Shown here in pieces: positions 1-5,356 of a DNA stretch of 5,356 nt. How positions within the stretch are numbered: the first letter of the stretch is position 1; every line of letters starts with the position of its first letter. Under the pieces are notes generated by a model. The model was not told where the DNA came from, made no database searches, and worked only from the letters and a program-made list of their open reading frames with translations. Both the position numbers and the translations under genes were made by a program. The stretch covers positions 1 to 5,356 of the forward strand of contig SLHT01000200.1 in NCBI GenBank assembly GCA_007136055.1, read 5' to 3'. Source of the stretch: Syntrophomonadaceae bacterium (lineage in GTDB: Bacteria > Bacillota > Dethiobacteria > DTU022).

Positions 1-773
1 CTACCGACAGTATGGTTGCCGCTTTTAAGGGAACTATTTACGATACCGGGTTGGACCTCGAGCTGCTTTCAAAGGTCAGCGCGCATTTTCAGGAGATTAG
101 CTGCGGCTATGAAATCCCGCGGGAGGTCATGGGCGTTGATACAAATGTCCTCAATTATCAAATTCCCGGCGGGATGATCTCAAATTTGGCCTCACAGTTA
201 GCGGAACAAAAAGCGACACATCTTTTCAAGGAAGTGCTTGCCGAAGTACCCAGGGTTCGGGCTGATCTCGGCTACCCGCCCCTGGTAACGCCCAGCAGTC
301 AGATTGTCGGTTCCCAAGCGGTAGCTAATGTCCTAACCGGTGAACGTTATAAGCTGGTGTCAACGGAAACAAAAAACTATCTGCGCGGCCTTTACGGTAA
401 ACCACCGGGCGAGATTGATTCTAATCTTCTGAAGCAGGTTCTTAAAGGCGAAAAACCGATTACGGGCAGACCGGCCGATCTGCTTAAACCGCAGTTAGCA
501 GAAGCAAGCAAAGAAATTGAGGAATATATCGAGCAGGATGAAGATATCCTCTCTTACCTGATTTTCCCCAATGTTGCCCTTGAATTTTTTAAAAGACGTA
601 AAGGTCTGCTGCCCCCCCTGGAGTTAAAGAGCAGCTGCAGTGGGAACAAGGCTGCCAATAAGGTTGCCGATAAGATAAATGAACAAAACGGCCCGATCCT
701 TGAAGCCTTAAATGCAGTTGATGAAACCCTGATCTGGAGTGACGATATTAATAAAGTATATCCGGCAGGATAA
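1..773 (+). CDS. Carboxyltransferase subunit, C-terminal part (pyruvate carboxylase subunit B / oxaloacetate decarboxylase alpha / transcarboxylase 5S family)
   Basis: This is the 3' part of a gene that begins upstream. The reading frame enters at base 3 with TDSMVAAFKGT, and the Met at base 12 is internal rather than the start. The 256 visible residues match the conserved carboxylase (PYC_OADA) domain that follows the TIM-barrel carboxyltransferase domain. Landmarks are YDTGLDLELL, IPGGMISNL (from base 162), GYPPLVTPSSQIVG and ITGRPADLL. Family members move a carboxyl group between biotin and pyruvate/oxaloacetate in the cytoplasm or at a membrane decarboxylase. The metal-binding catalytic half is outside the window. 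After the domain comes a tail of about 55 residues, partly Ala/Lys-rich, ending DDINKVYPAG. It contains no biotinyl AMKM motif, so the biotin carrier must be a separate protein, or the enzyme is a 5S-type transcarboxylase subunit. The exact family member cannot be decided here, so no symbol is given. Confidence 0.9.
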   Translation, partial: TDSMVAAFKGTIYDTGLDLELLSKVSAHFQEISCGYEIPREVMGVDTNVLNYQIPGGMISNLASQLAEQKATHLFKEVLAEVPRVRADLGYPPLVTPSSQIVGSQAVANVLTGERYKLVSTETKNYLRGLYGKPPGEIDSNLLKQVLKGEKPITGRPADLLKPQLAEASKEIEEYIEQDEDILSYLIFPNVALEFFKRRKGLLPPLELKSSCSGNKAANKVADKINEQNGPILEALNAVDETLIWSDDINKVYPAG

Positions 774-843
774 GGTGTTCCGCTTAACACTCGACAGAAA
801 ACCGGGTAAAATAAAATTTGCCCATAAAAACAGGGCCAAATTG

Positions 844-872
844 TTGACACATAATTACTTGAGAGCTATAAT
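844..872 (+). promoter_or_regulatory. SigA-type promoter of the ilv operon
   Basis: TTGACA at 844-849 and TATAAT at 867-872 are separated by exactly 17 bp, a perfect match to the vegetative sigma-70/SigA consensus. Transcription would start near base 880, just upstream of the T-box Stem I. A consensus promoter fits T-box operons, where control lies in the leader rather than in initiation. No operator-like palindrome overlaps it. Confidence 0.9.
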
Positions 873-976
873 TAAAGGCAATCTTTTACTGTAAAGGCGA
901 AGAAGGACAGGAGTAAGCAGTAGGACTTTTTCAGAGAGCCGGGATAGCTGAAAACCGGTAAAGTATATTGCCGAAA

Positions 977-979
977 GTC
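977..979 (+). promoter_or_regulatory. Proposed T-box specifier triplet GTC (valine)
   Basis: GTC lies in the 3' strand of the Stem I specifier loop. It is preceded by GAAA, followed by a purine (G980), and sits directly next to the helix GGAC 905-908 / GTCC 981-984. This is the expected geometry, in which the triplet pairs with the anticodon (GAC) and the purine faces tRNA U33. Shifting the frame by one base gives AGT (Ser) followed by a pyrimidine, which fits worse. Valine agrees with the ilv genes downstream. The assignment rests on a hand-drawn fold. Confidence 0.65.
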
Positions 980-1107
980 GGTCCGGAGCCGCCCGTTTGA
1001 AAACAGAGTAGGCCGGGCCGGGTTGATACCGTTATCACGATCAATGAGAGGCATTACTTATAATGTTTAAAGGAAAGCATTAAAAAGGGTGGTACCGCGG
1101 AGGAAGT

Positions 1108-1139
1108 CCCTTCGCCCCTTTGGGCGGGGGGTATTTTTA
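1108..1139 (+). terminator. T-box intrinsic terminator
   Basis: Left arm 1108-1117 (CCCTTCGCCC) can pair with right arm 1122-1131 (GGGCGGGGGG) over ten base pairs, two of them G-U, closing a 4-nt loop. The T-rich tract TATTTTTATATTTTTAT follows. The first five bases of the left arm are the same ones that close the antiterminator, so the two structures are mutually exclusive, as expected of a T-box switch. This terminator may also serve transcripts reading through from the upstream carboxyltransferase gene. Confidence 0.9.
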
Positions 1140-1160
1140 TATTTTTATACACTTTAAGCG

Positions 1161-1166
1161 AAGGGG
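1161..1166 (+). promoter_or_regulatory. Ribosome binding site of ilvE, complementary to the terminator arm
   Basis: AAGGGG lies 8 nt before the ATG at 1175 and fixes that start over the in-frame ATG at 1193. The stretch 1161-1169 is a perfect 9-nt complement of 1112-1120 in the left arm and loop of the leader terminator. A second register pairs 1158-1165 with 1108-1115. This could sequester the site in read-through RNA; whether it does is untested. Confidence 0.75.
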
Positions 1167-1174
1167 CGATCCAG

Positions 1175-2047
1175 ATGAACCGGATAATCTTTATGAACGG
1201 CAGGTTGGTGCCGGAAAACGAAGCAGTTGTCTCTGTTTTTGATCACGGTTACCTCTATGGTGATGGGGTATTTGAAGGGATCAGGGCCTACAACGGGCGG
1301 GTTTTTAAGCTGGAAGAGCATGTGCAGAGGTTATACGAGTCAGCTCATTCGATTATGGTGCCGATTGCTTACAGCAAACAGGACATGATTCAAGCTGTTG
1401 TCGATACAGTCAATGCCAACAAGCTGAGAGATGCTTATATCAGGCTGGTGGTTTCCCGCGGAGTCGGTGATTTGGGTCTGGATCCACGCAAATGCAAGGA
1501 GTCCCAGGTAGTCATAATTGCCGATAAAATTGTTCTTTACCCGGAAGAGCTTTATGAAGAAGGGCTTACGGTGATTACCGTGTCTACCCGCCGCAATGTT
1601 GCGGATGCCCTCGATCCAAAGCTAAAATCGCTCAACTACCTTAATAACATTCTTGCCAAGATTGAAGCCAACAGGGCAGGCGTTTTGGAGGCACTGATGA
1701 TGAGCGGCCAGGGTTATGTTTGCGAAGGCACCGGTGATAATATCTTTATATACCGTAAAGGCAAGTTAATTACGCCGCCGCCTTACCTCGGAATCCTGGA
1801 AGGCATTACCCGGGCAGCGGTAATTGATCTGGCAAGGCAGGAAAATATTCCTATTGAGGAAACGCCCTTTACCCGCCACGATGTTTATGTGTCCGATGAG
1901 TGTTTCCTGACCGGAACTGCGGCAGAAGTTATTCCCGTCATTGAAGCAGATATGCGCACTATTGGAGCCGGCAAACCCGGTCCGGTTACCCGTCGTCTGA
2001 TGGAAAAGTTCCGTGCATTGACCCAAAATGAGGGAACACCGCTGTAA
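1175..2047 (+). CDS. ilvE: Branched-chain amino acid aminotransferase
   Basis: This 290-residue cytoplasmic PLP enzyme of fold class IV transfers the amino group between glutamate and the 2-oxoacids of valine, leucine and isoleucine. Family motifs appear in order: FDHGYLYGDGVFEGIRAYNG (residues 22-41), and KSLNYLNNILAK, whose Lys151 aligns with the Schiff-base lysine. Next come EGTGDNIF (184-191), whose Glu184 should contact the PLP ring nitrogen, then the PPPYLGILEGITR region and the phosphate-binding LTGTAAEV near 245-252. Length is usual for the short bacterial/archaeal type. The ATG at 1175 is preceded by AAGGGG. It is the first gene after the T-box leader and is followed 99 bp later by ilvD, so tRNA-dependent antitermination should set its level. 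D-amino-acid aminotransferase and aminodeoxychorismate lyase share this fold, but the KSLNYLNN segment together with the ilv context favours IlvE. Confidence 0.95.
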   Translation: MNRIIFMNGRLVPENEAVVSVFDHGYLYGDGVFEGIRAYNGRVFKLEEHVQRLYESAHSIMVPIAYSKQDMIQAVVDTVNANKLRDAYIRLVVSRGVGDLGLDPRKCKESQVVIIADKIVLYPEELYEEGLTVITVSTRRNVADALDPKLKSLNYLNNILAKIEANRAGVLEALMMSGQGYVCEGTGDNIFIYRKGKLITPPPYLGILEGITRAAVIDLARQENIPIEETPFTRHDVYVSDECFLTGTAAEVIPVIEADMRTIGAGKPGPVTRRLMEKFRALTQNEGTPL

Positions 2048-2052
2048 TCAGG

Positions 2053-2080
2053 AGTCAGAAGTCGGTAATTAGAAACCAGA
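2053..2080 (+). repeat. Degenerate 7-nt tandem repeat in the ilvE-ilvD gap
   Basis: Four consecutive 7-mers read AGTCAGA, AGTCGGT, AATTAGA and AACCAGA, all variants of AGTCAGA. They start 5 bases after the ilvE stop codon. The rest of the 99-bp gap is A/T-rich and shows no clear promoter, terminator or strong hairpin before the ilvD ribosome binding site. The copies are imperfect and short, so chance is possible. Confidence 0.45.
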
Positions 2081-2146
2081 AGAAAGCATTATTTGAGCTT
2101 AAGTTATATATTGGTTCAATGTTTACTGACCAGGAGGTGTTAATTC

Positions 2147-3811
2147 ATGCGAAGCCATAAAGTGACCAGGGGCATAGATCGAGCCCCGCACCGCTCTCTC
2201 TTCAGGGCGTCTGGTTTCCATCCCGAAGAGCTTAAACGTCCGCTGGTTGGCATTGTCAATTCAGCAAATGAAATTGTGCCGGGCCATATACACTTGAATA
2301 GTATTGCCGAAGCGGTTAAAACAGGAGTGAGGATAAATGGCGGCACTCCCATTTTGTTTTCGACTATAGCGATTTGCGACGGTATTGCCATGAACCACGC
2401 CGGAATGCATTACTCCCTGGCCAGCCGGGAAATTGTTGCCGACAGTATTGAGCTTATGGTTGAAGCACATTGTTTTGATGCCCTTGTGTTGATCACAAAT
2501 TGTGACAAAATTACCCCCGGTATGATGATGGCTGCGGCAAGGTTAAAGCTGCCGTCAATACTGGTCAGTGGGGGGCCGATGCTGGCAGGTGTGCAAAAGG
2601 GCGCTAAAATTGACTTGAGCAGCGTATTTGAGGGCGTCGGCGCGGTCCGATCGGGCCGCATATCCGAAAAAGAGCTTGAAGATATGGAGAAAAAAGCTTG
2701 TCCTGGTTGCGGTTCCTGTGCCGGGATGTTCACCGCTAATTCAATGAATTGTATGGCCGAAGCCCTGGGACTGGCCTTGCCCGGCAATGGAACTGTTCTT
2801 GCGGTTAGCGCTGATCGCATTCAGTTGGCCAAAGAGGCGGGAATCCAGATTATGAATTTACTGCGTAAGGGGATCGGGGCCGACAAAATCTTAGTCCGTG
2901 AAGCTTTTAATAATGCCCTGGCCGTCGACATGGCCCTGGGTTGCTCGACCAACACACTCCTTCACCTTACAGCCCTGGCCCATGAGTGCGGGTTTAAAAT
3001 AGATCTAAGCAGTGTTAATGAAATAAGCAGCCGCACTCCGCAACTTTGCCTGCTCAGCCCTGCCGGTTCCGATCGCATTGAAGACTTACACAGGGCCGGA
3101 GGGGTTACAGCCGTAATTAGCGAACTGCTTGAAGCCAAACTGCTCAATCCTGCCCTGCTTACTGTTACAGGGAAAAATATTGCTGAAAATGCTGTTGGGG
3201 TTGCAGTAACCGATCGGGCAGTAATCCGCAGCGTAAAAGAACCACGTCGCCCGCAGGGTGGCTTGGCAGTGCTTTTTGGCAACCTTGCGCCTGACGGAGC
3301 TGTAGTTAAGCAGGGTGCGGTATCTGATGCAATGCAGAGATTCACAGGTACCGCCATGGTTTTTGATAGTGAAGAAAGTGCCGTGGAAGCAATTAACAAC
3401 GGCCTTATAACGGAAGGATGCGTTATTGTCATTCGCTACGAAGGCCCGCGCGGCGGTCCCGGCATGCGTGAAATGTTGGCGCCGACATCGGTTTTGGCGG
3501 GCATGGGTCTTGATGAAAAAGTGGCCCTGATTACAGATGGCCGTTTTTCCGGGGCTACCAAGGGAGCTTCAATTGGTCATGTCTCCCCTGAAGCAGCTGC
3601 AGGTGGTTTGATTGGCCTGGTGAAAGACGGAGATCAAATTTCCATAGACCTGCCGGGTCATTCCCTGGAGTTAAAGGTAGCAGCAGATGAACTGCGCAGG
3701 CGGAAAGAAACATGGCGGGCACCAGAGCCAAAAATTAATCACGGCTACCTGAAACGCTATGCCCGGCAGGTGTCTTCTGCCGGTAGCGGTGCTGTTCTAG
3801 ACGAAGCTTAA
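2147..3811 (+). CDS. ilvD: Dihydroxyacid dehydratase
   Basis: This 554-residue enzyme (usual length) dehydrates 2,3-dihydroxyisovalerate and 2,3-dihydroxy-3-methylvalerate to the 2-oxoacids that IlvE transaminates. IlvD/Edd motifs are clear: VNSANEIVPGHIHL (37-50), NCDKITPGM (118-126, Cys119 as cluster ligand), ACPGCGSCAGMFTANSMNC (184-202, with Cys191 the likely ligand) and LITDGRFSGATKGASIGHVS (461-480), where Ser468 is the probable catalytic base. The first motif reads VPGH, as I recall for the E. coli oxygen-labile [4Fe-4S] enzyme, rather than TPCN of the [2Fe-2S] type; this suits an anaerobe. The start has a strong AGGAGGTG site (2132-2139) with a 7-nt spacer. The gap to ilvB is 36 bp, so they are surely cotranscribed. 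Several long antisense frames within it are shadows. Confidence 0.97.
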   Translation: MRSHKVTRGIDRAPHRSLFRASGFHPEELKRPLVGIVNSANEIVPGHIHLNSIAEAVKTGVRINGGTPILFSTIAICDGIAMNHAGMHYSLASREIVADSIELMVEAHCFDALVLITNCDKITPGMMMAAARLKLPSILVSGGPMLAGVQKGAKIDLSSVFEGVGAVRSGRISEKELEDMEKKACPGCGSCAGMFTANSMNCMAEALGLALPGNGTVLAVSADRIQLAKEAGIQIMNLLRKGIGADKILVREAFNNALAVDMALGCSTNTLLHLTALAHECGFKIDLSSVNEISSRTPQLCLLSPAGSDRIEDLHRAGGVTAVISELLEAKLLNPALLTVTGKNIAENAVGVAVTDRAVIRSVKEPRRPQGGLAVLFGNLAPDGAVVKQGAVSDAMQRFTGTAMVFDSEESAVEAINNGLITEGCVIVIRYEGPRGGPGMREMLAPTSVLAGMGLDEKVALITDGRFSGATKGASIGHVSPEAAAGGLIGLVKDGDQISIDLPGHSLELKVAADELRRRKETWRAPEPKINHGYLKRYARQVSSAGSGAVLDEA

Positions 3812-3835
3812 AACAAGAGATAAATTACCAGAAGC

Positions 3836-3842
3836 AGGTGAT
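3836..3842 (+). promoter_or_regulatory. Ribosome binding site selecting the GTG start of ilvB
   Basis: AGGTGAT is complementary to the 16S rRNA anti-Shine-Dalgarno end and lies 5 nt before GTG 3848-3850. The first in-frame ATG (3878) has no such site and would remove ten residues, including the conserved LTKGSA start of the thiamine-diphosphate domain. GTG is therefore the likely start. Confidence 0.85.
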
Positions 3843-3847
3843 TTTTT

Positions 3848-5356
3848 GTGAAGAAAAAACTTACCAAAGGTTCGGCTATGATCTTATCGGCTCTCCACAA
3901 AGAGGGGGTCGAAATTGTTTTCGGATTTCCTGGTGGCGCTGTCTTACCCCTGTATGATCAGCTTTATGATGATCCAATAAAGCACCTGCTGGTAAGACAT
4001 GAACAGGCAGCTGTACATGCAGCAGATGGTTATGCCCGGGTAACAGGTAAACCAGGTGTCGTTTTTGCAACTTCCGGCCCCGGAGCGACCAACCTGGTTA
4101 CAGGCATTGCCACTGCCTACATGGACTCTGTCCCGATGGTCTTGATTTCAGGCCAGGTCCCTAAAAACTTTATCGGCACCGACGCTTTTCAGGAAGCAGA
4201 TATTACCGGAATTACTATTCCTGTTACCAAGCATAATTATCTTGTTAAGGACATAGAAGAGCTGCCCCTTGTATTAGCTGAGGCTTTCTACATTGCCTCC
4301 ACAGGGCGGCGCGGACCAGTCTTGATCGACGTGCCAAAAGATATATTTGACCAGGAAGCCTACTTTGACTACAATACTCAGTGCGAAATTCCAGGTTATA
4401 AGCCTACCTATGGCGGCCATGCCGGCCAGGTCAGCAGGGCGGTTAAAGCAATCCGCGATGCCAAAAAACCGGTGATCTTCGGGGGCGGTGGTTTAATCAG
4501 GTCGGGAGCTTCAGGCGCCCTGCGCGATCTGGCGGAAAAAGCACAAATTCCGGTAATCCTTTCACTGATGGGCCTGGGCGCTTACCCGGGTGATAAGCCA
4601 TTGTTTCTTGGTATGCCCGGAATGCACGGCAGTGTAACCGCCAACTATGCTTTAACCGAAGCCGACCTGATTATAGCTACCGGTGTTCGTTTTGATGATC
4701 GGGTGACAGGCAAACTCGAATCGTTTGCCAAAAACGCCAAAATTATTCATATTGATATAGACCCGGCAGAAATCGGAAAGAATGTCGCTATTGATATTCC
4801 CATTGTCGGCGATGTCAGGCTGGTATTGGAAGAGTTGCTCAGAAAGCTGCGTCCCGGCAATACAGCCGATTGGCTTAAGCAGATTTACACATGGCAGGAG
4901 AAATATCCAATGCCTCTTGGCCTAATTTCTGCAGAGAAAGGACTAAAGCCTCAGTTTGTGATCAGGGAGCTGAGCAGATTGAGCGGCGAGAACACAATTG
5001 TAGCAACAGATGTCGGCCAACATCAGATGTGGTCGGCCCAACACTTCATCGTGCGGGAACCCTGTACTTTTATAACCTCCGGAGGCCTGGGAACCATGGG
5101 CTACGGGTTTCCAGCGGCAATTGGCGCAAAGCTGGCTGCTCCCGATAAAAAAGTGATATGTATCAGTGGAGACGGCAGTTTTCAGATGAATATCCAGGAG
5201 CTGGCCACAGCAGTTTATAATCAAATTGATCTGACTATCGCCCTGATCAACAACAATTTTCTGGGTATGGTCCGACAATGGCAGGATATTTTTTACAATA
5301 AGCGCTATTCTTATACATCGTTGGAAGGCAGCCCTGATTTTGTCAGGGTGGCTGAA
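3848..5356 (+). CDS. ilvB: Acetolactate (acetohydroxyacid) synthase large subunit, 3' end cut off by the window
   Basis: This ThDP/FAD/Mg enzyme condenses two pyruvates to acetolactate, or pyruvate with 2-oxobutyrate to acetohydroxybutyrate, the first committed step of the pathway. The frame is open for 503 codons from GTG; the family is about 550-570 long, so some 50-65 residues are missing. The N-terminal ThDP domain shows GFPGGAVLPLYD (PGG 28-30), catalytic Glu52 in RHEQAAVHAADGYAR, and TSGPGATNLVTG. The central domain has RFDDR (281-285), a mark of anabolic FAD-containing AHAS as opposed to catabolic AlsS. The C-terminal ThDP domain has GDGSFQMN (from 441) and NNN (468-470), spaced as in the ThDP/Mg motif. 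Trp478 in GMVRQW aligns with the residue (Trp464 in E. coli AHAS II, Trp574 in Arabidopsis) tied to 2-oxobutyrate preference and herbicide binding. It is the third operon gene. A regulatory IlvN subunit would be expected next but lies outside the window. Confidence 0.97.
   Translation, partial: MKKKLTKGSAMILSALHKEGVEIVFGFPGGAVLPLYDQLYDDPIKHLLVRHEQAAVHAADGYARVTGKPGVVFATSGPGATNLVTGIATAYMDSVPMVLISGQVPKNFIGTDAFQEADITGITIPVTKHNYLVKDIEELPLVLAEAFYIASTGRRGPVLIDVPKDIFDQEAYFDYNTQCEIPGYKPTYGGHAGQVSRAVKAIRDAKKPVIFGGGGLIRSGASGALRDLAEKAQIPVILSLMGLGAYPGDKPLFLGMPGMHGSVTANYALTEADLIIATGVRFDDRVTGKLESFAKNAKIIHIDIDPAEIGKNVAIDIPIVGDVRLVLEELLRKLRPGNTADWLKQIYTWQEKYPMPLGLISAEKGLKPQFVIRELSRLSGENTIVATDVGQHQMWSAQHFIVREPCTFITSGGLGTMGYGFPAAIGAKLAAPDKKVICISGDGSFQMNIQELATAVYNQIDLTIALINNNFLGMVRQWQDIFYNKRYSYTSLEGSPDFVRVAE

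Larger units (their letters stand above)
880..1145 (+). promoter_or_regulatory. T-box leader (tRNA-sensing riboswitch) controlling ilvEDB
   Basis: The leader carries the T-box hallmark AGGGTGGTACCGCG (1086-1099), followed by an intrinsic terminator. Stem I can be folded by hand. The base helix is GGCG 896-899 with CGCC 990-993. Next comes a K-turn-like internal loop (900-904 opposite GGAGC 985-989), then helix GGAC 905-908 with GTCC 981-984. The specifier loop has AGTA at 912-915 opposite GAAA-GTC-G (973-980). An upper helix pairs ACTTT 925-929 with AAAGT 960-964, and the distal stem pairs CCGG 939-942 with CCGG 955-958, with AGAGA just 5' of it. The region 994-1080 would hold Stem II/IIA/B and Stem III. 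In the antiterminator, AAGGG 1085-1089 pairs with CCCTT 1108-1112, which blocks the terminator. The T in TGGT (1090-1093) predicts a discriminator A on the tRNA. Uncharged tRNA should favour read-through into ilvE. Start and end are approximate. Confidence 0.95.

Noticed and set aside
804..823. Inverted repeat GGGTAAA / TTTGCCC as a terminator of the upstream gene
   Set aside because: The stem contains a G-T pair and is followed on the + strand by A-rich rather than T-rich sequence, so it does not fit an intrinsic terminator.
554..850. Open frame of 98 codons on the - strand
   Set aside because: It overlaps the carboxyltransferase gene antisense, resembles no known family, has no ribosome binding site I can see, and is a by-product of codon use on the other strand.
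872..1054. Open frame of 60 codons on the - strand within the leader
   Set aside because: It lies across the T-box Stem I/II RNA, whose structure explains the sequence. The predicted peptide resembles nothing known.
2092..2110. TTGAGC and TATATT in the ilvE-ilvD gap as an internal promoter
   Set aside because: The two elements are only about 6 bp apart, far from the required 16-18 bp.
2410..2820. Open frame of 136 codons antisense to ilvD, and another of 156 codons at 2962-3432
   Set aside because: Both are Ser/Ala/Pro-rich shadows of the ilvD coding strand with no ribosome site or family motif.
3812..3847. Possible regulatory element between ilvD and ilvB
   Set aside because: The 36 bp hold only the ilvB ribosome binding site and A/T-rich sequence, with no hairpin or promoter.
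4891..5148. Open frame of 85 codons in another + frame inside ilvB, and a 111-codon antisense frame at 4943-5278
   Set aside because: The ilvB frame is continuous through this region with all expected AHAS motifs, so these overlapping frames are shadows and there is no frameshift.
1..5356. Mobile element, CRISPR array, tRNA/rRNA or defence-type genes
   Set aside because: No direct-repeat/spacer array, transposase-like frame, long terminal inverted repeat or structural RNA other than the T-box leader was seen on either strand.

Overview
The window reads as ordinary chromosomal DNA from an anaerobic Gram-positive bacterium, most likely a clostridial Firmicute. The clues are a T-box tRNA-sensing leader, a perfect SigA-type promoter (TTGACA, 17 bp, TATAAT), AGGAGGTG-type ribosome binding sites, a GTG start, roughly half G+C, and a dihydroxyacid dehydratase of the [4Fe-4S] VPGH type. 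Protein matches are from memory of family motifs, so the genus is not resolved. All genes are on the + strand.

Layout. Bases 1-773 are the 3' end of a carboxyltransferase gene of the pyruvate carboxylase subunit B / oxaloacetate decarboxylase alpha / transcarboxylase 5S family, which ends without a biotinyl domain. Bases 774-1174 are non-coding. They hold no convincing terminator for the carboxyltransferase gene, then a strong promoter (844-872) and a complete T-box leader. The leader has Stem I at about 896-993, a proposed GTC (Val) specifier at 977-979, the T-box sequence at 1086-1099 and an intrinsic terminator at 1108-1139. The biosynthetic genes follow: ilvE (1175-2047, branched-chain aminotransferase), ilvD (2147-3811, dihydroxyacid dehydratase) and ilvB (GTG start at 3848, acetolactate synthase large subunit, cut off by the window end after 503 codons).

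How it works together. IlvB makes acetolactate or acetohydroxybutyrate. A reductoisomerase (IlvC), not in the window, would convert these to dihydroxyacids. IlvD dehydrates them to 2-oxoacids, and IlvE transaminates those to valine and isoleucine, and takes the last step to leucine. Transcription of the operon should be released when uncharged tRNA, probably tRNA-Val, binds the leader. The small subunit IlvN, IlvC and leu genes plausibly follow downstream, but that is inference.

I see no undescribed system. The points most worth a second look are the valine assignment of the T-box, the complementarity between the ilvE ribosome binding site and the terminator's left arm, the missing biotinyl domain of the upstream carboxyltransferase, and a degenerate 7-nt repeat between ilvE and ilvD.
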